From CAZHGD01 sp964531735 (GTDB lineage Bacteria; Armatimonadota; UBA10988): a stretch of DNA of 25,162 nt. The DNA is taken from NCBI GenBank assembly GCA_964531735.1, contig CAZHGD010000110.1:1-25162 (forward strand), written 5' to 3'. Numbering within the stretch: the first letter of the stretch is position 1; every line of letters starts with the position of its first letter. The notes under the pieces were generated by a model. It saw nothing but the letters and a program-made list of their open reading frames with translations. It had not been told where the DNA came from and ran no database searches. Position numbers and translations under genes: made by a program. Positions 1-6,741 of the stretch are shown here, piece after piece.

Positions 1-640
1 GGAACTCGACTTCCTTGAGCAGGTCGAGGACCCGTTGGGCTTCCAGCAGCCGGCCTTCGGCGATCAGCAGATCGGCCAGGCCGCGGTAGACGTCCTCCTT
101 ACGCGTGAGGAAGCTCTGCCGGAGCGACTTGTCGAGCGTGCGCAGATCGGCGCGGAGCGACTGGATGAGGTTGACGGCGAGCTTGCCGTAGTAGATGGCG
201 AGGCGGGGCTGATGCTGCTCCGCGGCGAGCTTGCGCAGGTTGCCGAGGACGATGGCCTGTTCGTCGCGGTCTCCAAACTCGGCGCAAATCGCCAGTGCCT
301 GCAGATAGCAGGCCCGGGTCTGGTCGGGTTGGCCGAGGCCGCTGTATGCGTTGCCGAGGTTAGCGTAGGCGGCGCCCTCGCTAACGCGGTCCTTCATCTC
401 GGCGACGATGGCCAATTGCCTCTGGTGGCACTCGACAGCGCGGGCCCACTGCGTGAGGCTCTGATACGCGACGCCGAGGTTGCTATTGGCAGCGCCCTCG
501 CCGGCGCGGTCCTTCAGCTCCAGGGCGATGGCCAGGCACTTCTGGTGGTACTCGACGGCGCGGGTCCACTGCCCGAGGCTGTGGTACGCGTTGCCGAGGC
601 CGCCGTAGGCGGTGCCCTCACCGTGACGGTCCTTCAGTTC
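1..640 (-). CDS. C-terminal continuation of TPR protein into a CHAT-type linker (partial, frame-shifted)
   Basis: Read on the minus strand in the frame where codons occupy 638-640, 56-58 and so on, this stretch is open from the frameshift to the window edge. It continues the protein of 618-1622. It first gives three more 40-residue TPR units (for example TAYGGLGNAYHSLGQW and AAYANLGNAYSGLGQ). It then gives a helical segment containing LAVNLIQSLRADLRTLDKSL, RQSFLTRKEDVYRGLADLL and EGRLLEAQRVLDLLKEVEF. In known proteins that pattern (SFL...Y..LADLL...GR..EAQ.VLDLLK) lies directly before a CHAT protease domain. The CHAT domain itself would lie beyond position 1 and is not seen. No start codon belongs to this piece, so it is either the tail of a disrupted gene or the real tail with a base-call error. 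The family is an inference from the linker; the TPR part is certain. Confidence 0.72.
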
Positions 641-1240
641 CTGCGACGATGGCCAATTGCCTCTGGTGGCACTCGACAGCGCGGGCCCACTGCGTGAGGC
701 TCTGATACGCGACGCCGAGGTTGCTATTGGCAGCGCCCTCGCCGGCGCGGTCCTTCAGCTCCAGGGCGATGGCCAGGCACTTCTGGTGGTACTCGATGGC
801 GCGGGTCCACTGCCCGAGGCGCAGGTAGGCATCGGCCAGGTTGCCGCAGGCGCGGCTCTCGGCGGCGCGGTCCTGCAACTCGAGGGCGATGGCCAGGCGC
901 TGCTGGTGGTACTCGATGGCGCGGGCCCACTGCTCAAGCCCGTAGTACGCGTGGCCGAGGTTGCCATAGGCGCGGCCCTCGCCGGCCCGGTCGTGCTGTT
1001 CGATCGCGATGGCCAGGTGCTTCTGGTGGTACTCGATGGCGCGGGCCCACTGGCTGAGGCTGTCGTAGGCGATGCCGAGGTTGCCGTAAGCGCGGCCCTC
1101 GGCGGCGCGGTCAGGCAACTCCAGGGCGATGGCCAACTGCTTGTGATGGTACTCGATGGCGCGCGCCCACTGACTGAGGCAGTCGTACGCGTTGCCGAGG
1201 TTGCCATAGGCGGCGCCCTCGCCCGAGCGGTCGTTGGCCG
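271..1240 (-). repeat. Tandem 120-bp repeat array encoding TPR units
   Basis: About eight units of 120 bp follow each other. Equivalent points recur at about 271, 391, 511, 631, 752, 872, 991 and 1111. The step is exactly 120 bp except across 631-752, where it is 121. Each unit encodes one 40-residue TPR. DNA similarity between units is high enough (gatggccaggcacttctgg-like blocks recur) to allow slippage or unequal recombination. Confidence 0.85.
402..820. repeat. Near-perfect 178-bp direct duplication inside the TPR array
   Basis: Positions 402-579 and 643-820 match in 177 of 178 bases; the one difference is C556 versus T797. The offset is 241 bp, that is two 120-bp TPR units plus one base. 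The left edge of the second copy (642/643) coincides with the frameshifting extra C at 640-641. The identity far exceeds that between other units, so the duplication or gene conversion is recent, or it is an assembly artefact. Confidence 0.85.
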
Positions 1241-1622
1241 CCCGGAACTGCCGCAACGCCTCCTCGTAGGCACCCACCGCATCGCGCCAGCGGGCGGCCG
1301 CCTTCAGCACCAGGCCGCGGTAGACGTGGCACCAGGCCACCTGGCTGGGCCTGTTCAGCCGTTCGGCGACGTCCAGCGCGATGCCGACCAGCCCCAGACC
1401 CTCGTCGTACCGCCCGGCTTCGCCGGCCCTTCTGCCGGCCTCCAGCAGCGTATCCGAGATCTGCTCGCCGCGGATCTTCAGCAGCGCGGCGTTCGCCTCG
1501 AGCAGCTTCGCCCGCGCCGCGGCGTTGGGCGCCGCGAGCAGCGCGTCCGTCAACTCGCGCGTCGCATCGGCGCCCCAGGCCGTGCCCACGCCGAGCAGCG
1601 CCGCCAACAACACCGTTCGCAT
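618..1622 (-). CDS. Exported tetratricopeptide-repeat protein, N-terminal part (CHAT-associated TPR type)
   Basis: The ATG at 1622 is preceded by GGAG six bases upstream. The protein begins MRTVLLAALLGVGTAWGADA, a signal peptide with likely cleavage near residue 17-20. A helical lead-in to about residue 115 is followed by near-identical 40-residue TPR units of the form AYGNLGNAYDCLSQWARAIEYH plus a helix ending LAIALEL.DRA. Forty-residue spacing is the LGN/kinesin-light-chain-like TPR variant, which usually forms a protein-binding superhelix. The frame ends at TGA 618-620 after GTEGPSR, which does not fit the repeat. Removing one base at 640/641 restores the repeat and runs on into the CHAT-type linker of 1-640. 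The 334-residue product is therefore probably a truncation of a much longer protein. The partner and substrate are unknown. No co-directional neighbour is visible. Confidence 0.85.
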   Translation of the reverse strand: MRTVLLAALLGVGTAWGADATRELTDALLAAPNAAARAKLLEANAALLKIRGEQISDTLLEAGRRAGEAGRYDEGLGLVGIALDVAERLNRPSQVAWCHVYRGLVLKAAARWRDAVGAYEEALRQFRAANDRSGEGAAYGNLGNAYDCLSQWARAIEYHHKQLAIALELPDRAAEGRAYGNLGIAYDSLSQWARAIEYHQKHLAIAIEQHDRAGEGRAYGNLGHAYYGLEQWARAIEYHQQRLAIALELQDRAAESRACGNLADAYLRLGQWTRAIEYHQKCLAIALELKDRAGEGAANSNLGVAYQSLTQWARAVECHQRQLAIVAGTEGPSR

Positions 1623-2093
1623 GTCCGTCTCCGCCCTGCGCCGCCGCGCCCCCTGGCCGGTCGGTCGCCATGGTGCTGAGCATACGCTGTGGTTGCGCGT
1701 CGTGCAACCCACCGGTGGCGAACCACTTGGGCGCCGGTGGAGCGGCTGCGCCGAACGCGCCTCCCTGGGAGCGCCGGCGTCTCGCCGGCTGCCGTTCGGC
1801 ACCAACGGGCCGCCAACCGTGGTGGCAGCCGGCGAGGACACCGGCGCTCCCAGGAACGGCCGGCGGCGCGTTGGCCGGGCGGGGCCGGTGCGCAACCGAC
1901 GAACGACCTCCACAGCGGCGCCGAGCGCCGCACTCCAGAGTGGGCGCCTCGGTGTCGTGTCGGCCCTGGGCGCCGCGAAGCCGTGTCGGGCCTGGACGGT
2001 GGGCGTCCTCGCCCGCTGTCTGTCGCGTGTGCGCGCACGATCGCGCGGCCCGCGCGAACCTGAAGTCAGCTCTGTGTGCGGCGGCGGCGAACG
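1623..2093. other. Intergenic region without a convincing gene
   Basis: The TPR gene starts divergently from hom, leaving about 540 bp between start codons. Open frames here are short and of low-complexity Arg/Pro/Ala composition, and they overlap each other on both strands, so I take none as real. The region holds a long inverted repeat (1764-1854) and imperfect GTGTCGG..CTGG direct repeats near 1955-1995. The hom promoter begins at 2094. I see no obvious promoter for the minus-strand TPR gene. Confidence 0.6.
1764..1854. repeat. Long inverted repeat, candidate REP/MITE-like dispersed element
   Basis: The arms 1764-1793 and 1824-1854 are reverse complements, with about one mismatch and one inserted base over 30 bp, around a 30-base loop. 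The arms contain gggagcgccggcgtctcgcc and its complement. Translated, they give strings such as AGETPALPG and GSAGVSPAA. From memory these are a signature of spurious ORFs made by a dispersed intergenic repeat in several bacterial phyla. No second copy was noticed in this window. Transcribed, it would form a strong hairpin. Confidence 0.65.
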
Positions 2094-2122
2094 TTGACAG
2101 GTGGCTGGGGCGGCGGTAGAGT
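2094..2122 (+). promoter_or_regulatory. Sigma70-type promoter of homoserine dehydrogenase
   Basis: TTGACA (2094-2099), a 17-base spacer, then TAGAGT (2117-2122). The -35 box is perfect, the -10 box matches 4 of 6, and the spacing is optimal. Transcription would start near 2129, giving a leader of about 40 bases before the ATG at 2169. That is too short for a riboswitch or T-box. Confidence 0.7.
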
Positions 2123-2168
2123 GTGAGCCTGGCCGCGAGGCCGTCACCCCACTTGGAAAGCGATGCTC

Positions 2169-3482
2169 ATGAAGCCAGTCAACGTCGGTCTGCTCGGGAT
2201 CGGAACGGTGGGCGGCGGCACCTTTCGGGTGCTGAAACGCAACCAGGAAGAGATCACGCGCCGCGCCGGTCGCGCCATCGTCATGAAGATGGTGGCGGAC
2301 AAGGACCTGACGCGCGCCCAGAGCATAGTCGGGACCGACGCGACGGTGACGGATGACGCCTACGAGGTCATCAACAACCCCGAGATCGACATCGTCATCG
2401 AGCTGATTGGCGGCACCGGGATCGCCAAGGAACTGCAGTTGGCGGCCATCGCCCAGGGCAAGCACGTGGTGACCGCCAATAAGGCGCTGCTCGCCAAGCA
2501 TGGCAACGAGATCTTCTCGGCCGCCCTCGCCAACGGCGTCATGGTCGGTTTCGAGGCCGCCGTGGCCGGAGGCATCCCCATCATCAAGACGCTGCGCGAG
2601 GGCCTGACCGCCAACCGCGTGGAGTGGATTGCGGGGATCATCAACGGCACCAGCAACTTCATCCTCTCGGAGATGCGCGAGAAGGGCCTGAACTTCGCCG
2701 ACGTGCTCCGCGAGGCGCAGCGGCTGGGCTATGCCGAGGCCGATCCGACCTTCGACATCGAAGGCGTCGACGCGGCGCACAAGCTGACCATCATGTCGGC
2801 CATCGCGTTCGGCATTCCGATGCAGTTCGAGCGCTGCTACACCGAGGGCATCTCGAAGCTGACGCAACAGGATATCCAGTACGCCGAAGAGCTGGGCTAC
2901 CGCATCAAGCTGTTGGGCATCACGCGGCGGACCGACCGCGGCATCGAGTTGCGCGTCCATCCGGCGCTGGTGCCGGCGAAGAAGCTGCTGGCCAGTGTCG
3001 AGGGCGTGATGAACGCGGTGGTGGTCAAGGGCGACGCCGTCGGTGTCACGCTGCACTACGGGGCCGGGGCCGGGGCGGAGCCGACGGCGTCGGCGGTGGT
3101 GGCCGACCTGGTCGACCTGACCCGCATGTTGACCGCCGATCCGGAGCACCGGGTGCCGCACCTGGCGTTCCAGCCGGACCGCATCAGCGACCTGCCGTTG
3201 CTGCCGATCAGCGACATCGAGACCTCGTACTATCTGCGGCTGAGCGTGCTCGACCGGCCGGGCGTGCTGGCGGACGTGGCGCGCATCCTGGCCGACGTGA
3301 GCGTCAGCATCGAGGCGGTCATCCAGAAGGAGCCGGCCGCCGGCGCCGACCATGTCGACCTGATCCTGCTGACGCACGAGACCATGGAGCGCTCCATCGA
3401 CGCGGCCGTGCGCCAGATCGAGGCCCTGCCGGTGGTCGGGGCGCCGGTTACGAAGATCCGCATGGAGTCGCTGAACGGCTAG
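2169..3482 (+). CDS. hom: Homoserine dehydrogenase with C-terminal ACT domain
   Basis: NAD(P)-dependent reduction of aspartate semialdehyde to homoserine, the branch point to threonine and methionine, in the cytoplasm. The 437 residues match the usual long form. A Rossmann fold opens with VGLLGIGTVGGG (residues 6-17). VTANKALLA (101-109) and the signature GIINGTSNFIL (157-167) follow. GYAEADPTFDIEGVDAAHK (188-205) carries the substrate-binding acidic residues and the conserved lysine. A C-terminal ACT domain (about 355-430, LSVLDRPGVLADVARIL) is the usual site of threonine feedback control. ATG 2169 is preferred because GGAAAG (2155-2160) lies 8 bases upstream. ATG 2163, two codons earlier, would leave only 2 bases of spacing. 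The heparinase-like gene follows 18 bp downstream and may be co-transcribed. The rest of the branch is not here; aspartate kinase lies 20 kb away. Confidence 0.96.
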   Translation: MKPVNVGLLGIGTVGGGTFRVLKRNQEEITRRAGRAIVMKMVADKDLTRAQSIVGTDATVTDDAYEVINNPEIDIVIELIGGTGIAKELQLAAIAQGKHVVTANKALLAKHGNEIFSAALANGVMVGFEAAVAGGIPIIKTLREGLTANRVEWIAGIINGTSNFILSEMREKGLNFADVLREAQRLGYAEADPTFDIEGVDAAHKLTIMSAIAFGIPMQFERCYTEGISKLTQQDIQYAEELGYRIKLLGITRRTDRGIELRVHPALVPAKKLLASVEGVMNAVVVKGDAVGVTLHYGAGAGAEPTASAVVADLVDLTRMLTADPEHRVPHLAFQPDRISDLPLLPISDIETSYYLRLSVLDRPGVLADVARILADVSVSIEAVIQKEPAAGADHVDLILLTHETMERSIDAAVRQIEALPVVGAPVTKIRMESLNG

Positions 3483-3495
3483 GCGACGCCGGCGC

Positions 3496-3500
3496 GGGAG
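3496..3500 (+). promoter_or_regulatory. Shine-Dalgarno that argues for a GTG start of the heparinase-like gene
   Basis: GGGAG abuts the ATG at 3501 with no spacing, but it sits 6 bases before an in-frame GTG at 3507. The GTG is the better-supported start; the protein would lose only Met-Leu. Confidence 0.5.
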
Positions 3501-5840
3501 ATGCTGGTGAGCGCATGGTTGGCCGTGACGCTGCTGTGTGCGGTGGCGGCACCCTCGCCGTGCCTGGTGTTCGGCGAGGGTGACCTGCCGGCGCTGCGGC
3601 AGCGCGCCGGTACCGACGCGCTGCGCGCTGTGCGTGACGAGGTGCTCCAGTCGGCGGCCGAGCTGGTCGACGCGCGCTCGCCGAGCTACGCCAATCCCGA
3701 TCACCTCGATCAGGGCGGCGGCTCGCGGATCCAGATCCAGGCTCACACCTTCGGTCGGCGCCTGACGCATTGGACCGAGACGCTCGGGCTGGCCTACCGG
3801 TTGACCGGCGAGCGGCGCTACGCGGAGCACGTTGGCCGTCTCCTCGACGTCGCAGCGAAGCGTCTGCCGGCCAGTGACCCACGCGTGGCGAAGAGCTTCG
3901 CCGGCGCCCGCGGCGACATCATGCGCGGGTTGGCCATCGGCCTCGACTGGTGTGGCGACCAACTGCCCGCGGCCGTGCGCCAGGCCGCGCTGGAACAGGC
4001 TGGGCAGTATGTCGACCAAGTGCTGGCCGAGGCGCGCGGCGAGCGCTGCTGGTGGGTGCCGAACCACAACTTCATCGGCGTGGCCATCGGCGCCGCCGGC
4101 TGCCTGACCTTCCTGTTGGAGGAAGCTCAGCCCGAGGCGGCGCGCCGGCAGCGGGCCGAGTGCGTCGCGCTGGTCACGCGGTGGCTCGATTCCGGGTTCG
4201 ACGGCGATGGCGCCTACGGTGAGGGCGTGCTCTACGCCAACTACGGGTTGTCGAACGCGGTGCTGTTCGCCGAGGCGCTGGTGCGCAACGGTGGGCCGAA
4301 CCTGTTCGCGCATCCACGGCTACAGCGCGTGCCGCAGTTCTACGCCGCGTCGCTGCTGCCCGGTGAGGCGGCGTTCGACGCGCGCAACGACTCCGACTAC
4401 TGCCGTTGTGGCGAAGCCTTCGCGCGCCTGGCCGACCGGCTGGACAGCCCGCTGGCGCGCTGGATCTGGCAGCGCGCCGCTGGTGGCAGCCCGGCGTTCC
4501 GCCTGTTGTGGACACCCGACGGCCCGGCGCGTGACCCGGTAGCCGCCGGCGAGCCCTTGGCCCGCTGGTTCCGCGGGCGTGGTCTGGCGGTGTTCCGCAC
4601 TGGCTGGACCACCGCCGACGTGATGTTCGCCATCGAGGCCGGGCCGCACTACCCGGGCACGCACAACCAGGCCGACAAGGGGCACTTCTCGCTGTACGGT
4701 CTGGGTCAGCGTTGGGCCATCGACTCCGGGTATGGCAACAACCAGGAGCCCCTGGGCACGGCGCAGACCGTGGCCCACAACTGCCTGCTGATCGATGGCG
4801 GTCAGCAGGCGCTGTCAGGCGCCGGGCTGGCCACCGACGGCGAGTTGCGCGACTTCGCCGAGACGCCGGCCGCCGGCTATGTGCTGGCCGACTGCACCGC
4901 GGCCTACGAGCGCAACAACGCCGGACGGGCCGGCGCGGTGGTGCGTCAGGCGCGGCGGCACGCCATCTTCGTACGGCCGTCGCACGGCGCACCGGCCTAC
5001 GCGGCGGTCCTGGACGACATCCGCAAGGATGACGCCGAGCATGACTACACCTGGCTGATGCACACGCCGGCCGGTCACGAAGTGACGCTGCGGCCTGACG
5101 GCGCGGTCATCCAGCCGACGCGCAACTGGGTTGAGACGCCACCCGACGCCACCGGTCAGGGCGTGGCCGAGTGGTCGTTCGAGTTGCCGGCCGATACGGA
5201 GCTGACCGTCTGGGCCCGGGTCCGGGCCGGTGGACCGGAGCTGTCGAAGTCCGATTCGTTCTTCGTGAAGGTGGATGACGCGGCGCCGGCCGCCTGGCAC
5301 ATGCCCACGGTGAGCGACTGGACCTGGGGGCGCGTGAGCGACGGGGTGGCGCACCGCGAGGTGCGCTACCGCCTGACGGCCGGGCGGCACCTGCTGCGCC
5401 TGATGACCCGTGAGCCGGGCGCTCAAGCCTGCCAGGTGGTGCTGGCGCCGGTGGGCGCGGAGCCGCCGTTCGGCACCGGCGCCGTGGTGCTGTCACCGGA
5501 CCAGGCGCGTCTGACCGCGCCGATGCGCCGGGCTCAGGCGGCGGCCAACTCGGCGCGGCTGCGCCTGCTGCTCTCGGCGGCGGCGCCCTGCCGGTTGGCG
5601 CTCGATGGCTATGCCGGGCATCTGCGCCTGGCCGCCACGACGCGGGCCGTGTCGCCCGACATCGTGGCCTTGCTGCTGCCGCTGCCCGCCGGCGTGGCCG
5701 AACCCCAGGTCACCTGGCAGCGCGACGCGCAGGCGCTGACGGTCGACCTGGAGTGGCCGGATCGCCGCGACCGGCTGGTCTGGCCGGTGGCCGCGCCGCG
5801 CCGGCCGGTGGTCACCGTGGCGGCGCGCATCGGTCGCTGA
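3501..5840 (+). CDS. Secreted heparinase II/III family protein (putative polysaccharide lyase)
   Basis: About 779 residues. An N-terminal hydrophobic segment (residues 4-17) indicates export. An alpha/alpha-toroid region follows (about 25-350), with WWVPNHNFIGVAIGAAG (184-200) and DGDGAYGEGVLYANYGL (234-250), where the Asn-His and Tyr residues typical of these lyases occur. Next comes the heparinase II/III beta-sandwich, with HNQADKGHFSLYG (388-400), AIDSGYG (406-412) and TVAHNCLLIDG (423-433). Members cleave uronic-acid-containing polysaccharides by beta-elimination; the substrate here cannot be told. Residues about 555-650 look like a carbohydrate-binding sandwich inserted into the C-terminal part (DSFFVKVDD, a W-rich strand, TAGRHLLRLMTREPG). 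The GTG at 3507 may be the true start. It follows hom by 18 bp, which is odd for a metabolic gene, and precedes the other carbohydrate-active genes. Confidence 0.88.
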   Translation: MLVSAWLAVTLLCAVAAPSPCLVFGEGDLPALRQRAGTDALRAVRDEVLQSAAELVDARSPSYANPDHLDQGGGSRIQIQAHTFGRRLTHWTETLGLAYRLTGERRYAEHVGRLLDVAAKRLPASDPRVAKSFAGARGDIMRGLAIGLDWCGDQLPAAVRQAALEQAGQYVDQVLAEARGERCWWVPNHNFIGVAIGAAGCLTFLLEEAQPEAARRQRAECVALVTRWLDSGFDGDGAYGEGVLYANYGLSNAVLFAEALVRNGGPNLFAHPRLQRVPQFYAASLLPGEAAFDARNDSDYCRCGEAFARLADRLDSPLARWIWQRAAGGSPAFRLLWTPDGPARDPVAAGEPLARWFRGRGLAVFRTGWTTADVMFAIEAGPHYPGTHNQADKGHFSLYGLGQRWAIDSGYGNNQEPLGTAQTVAHNCLLIDGGQQALSGAGLATDGELRDFAETPAAGYVLADCTAAYERNNAGRAGAVVRQARRHAIFVRPSHGAPAYAAVLDDIRKDDAEHDYTWLMHTPAGHEVTLRPDGAVIQPTRNWVETPPDATGQGVAEWSFELPADTELTVWARVRAGGPELSKSDSFFVKVDDAAPAAWHMPTVSDWTWGRVSDGVAHREVRYRLTAGRHLLRLMTREPGAQACQVVLAPVGAEPPFGTGAVVLSPDQARLTAPMRRAQAAANSARLRLLLSAAAPCRLALDGYAGHLRLAATTRAVSPDIVALLLPLPAGVAEPQVTWQRDAQALTVDLEWPDRRDRLVWPVAAPRRPVVTVAARIGR

Positions 5841-5934
5841 GCCCGTGGCGGCTCGGCGCGCACGGCGGTGATCCCGCGGCGAGCGGGTCTGCGTATCTTC
5901 CGACTCGGTTCACGCTCGCGACAACCGGCGGGGG

Positions 5935-5940
5935 CATAAT
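5935..5940 (+). promoter_or_regulatory. Possible -10 element for the pseudopilin gene
   Basis: CATAAT matches TATAAT in 5 of 6 bases, 47 bases before the ATG at 5988. The best upstream partner, TTCACG at 5909-5914, is 20 bases away, which is too far for a good sigma70 site. Weak call. Confidence 0.3.
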
Positions 5941-5987
5941 GCGCAACCATAGGTCCGATGTGCGCAGGGCATCCGAAGGAGCTATCG

Positions 5988-6692
5988 ATGACCCCGTATC
6001 GGTACCACCGCAGCGCTGCGTTCACTCTGATCGAGTTACTCGTCGTCATTGCGATCATCGCCATCCTGGCCGCAATCCTGTTCCCGGTCTTCGCCAAAGC
6101 GCGTGAGAAGGCGCGCCAGAACAACTGCCTGAGCAACCTGAAGCAGGCCGGTCTGGCGATGCTGCAGTACTCGCAGGACTACGACGAGAAGGTCTGTCCG
6201 TTGTTCATGTATGAGAACCCGACCAACACCTTGTTGTTCTGGTTCCCCGACCTGGCTCAGCCGTATGTGAAGAACAGCCAGATCTGGATCTGCCCGTCGG
6301 GGCAGCCATGGTCCACCAACTGGAACCGCAGCACGCTGCCCGCCGGCAGCGGGCCGGGCTACCAGAACATGGTCTGCTCGTACGGTGGCTGCGATGCCGC
6401 CGGTGCCTGGACCGGTGGCGGCGGGGCGGCGATGGCCAACCTGGTTGCTCCGGCCAACACCATCCAGGCGGTCGACTGCTGCACGCCTGAGATGTGGGAT
6501 GGCGGCACGGGCGGCCAGCCCTGGGCGCAGCCGGACTACCTCAACGCTCCGTCCACCGATGCGTCGTGGGGACTGCACGCCGGTGCGGTGCTGTTGAAGC
6601 ACAACGAGGGCTTCAACGTGCAGTTCTTCGACGGCCACGTCAAGTGGCTGCGACGAACCACCGCGGCGCAGTGGACCACGGCCGGCGGATAG
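5988..6692 (+). CDS. Type II pseudopilin-like protein with prepilin N-terminus and H-X9-DG C-terminus (DUF1559-like)
   Basis: 234 residues. The start at 5988 is fixed by AAGGAG (5976-5981) six bases upstream; an in-frame ATG at 5958 lacks this. The N-terminus has a short basic leader, then FTLIELLVVIAIIAILAAIL, the class III prepilin segment with Glu at mature position 5 (residue 16), followed by FPVFAKAREKARQNNCLSNL. The C-terminus has His205-X9-Asp215-Gly216 (HNEGFNVQFFDG). Proteins of this type are abundant in Armatimonadota and Planctomycetota. They are thought to be inserted in the inner membrane and processed by a prepilin peptidase, possibly as pseudopilins for type II secretion. The residue before the cleavage site is Ala11, where Gly is usual. 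It sits just upstream of a run of exported carbohydrate-active proteins. No pilus or secretion machinery gene is nearby. Confidence 0.93.
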   Translation: MTPYRYHRSAAFTLIELLVVIAIIAILAAILFPVFAKAREKARQNNCLSNLKQAGLAMLQYSQDYDEKVCPLFMYENPTNTLLFWFPDLAQPYVKNSQIWICPSGQPWSTNWNRSTLPAGSGPGYQNMVCSYGGCDAAGAWTGGGGAAMANLVAPANTIQAVDCCTPEMWDGGTGGQPWAQPDYLNAPSTDASWGLHAGAVLLKHNEGFNVQFFDGHVKWLRRTTAAQWTTAGG

Positions 6693-6741
6693 GCGCGCGC
6701 GGCCTGAAGGGCCACGGGTCGGCTTGGCGAACCCGCCGGGC

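Noticed and set aside
271..1240. Regular repeats as a possible CRISPR array
   Set aside because: Units are 120 bp without alternating repeats and spacers, and they encode TPRs in frame.
657..1679. Plus-strand open frames across the TPR array
   Set aside because: They are repetitive mirror images of the TPR codons (ALAGAVLQLQGDGQALLVVLDG-like) with no independent features.
1550..2119. Short open frames in the spacer before hom on both strands
   Set aside because: Low-complexity Arg/Pro/Ala sequence, mutually overlapping, partly made by the inverted repeat, and without ribosome sites.
618..4313. 1231-residue open frame on the minus strand
   Set aside because: Only the last 334 residues (from Met at 1622) form the TPR protein. 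The rest is antisense to hom and the heparinase-like gene, has Arg/His/Gln-rich composition, and arises from GC-rich codon use.
5873..5887. CCCGC...GCGGG hairpin after the heparinase-like gene as a terminator
   Set aside because: Only five base pairs, no T-tract; in sequence this GC-rich it is expected by chance.
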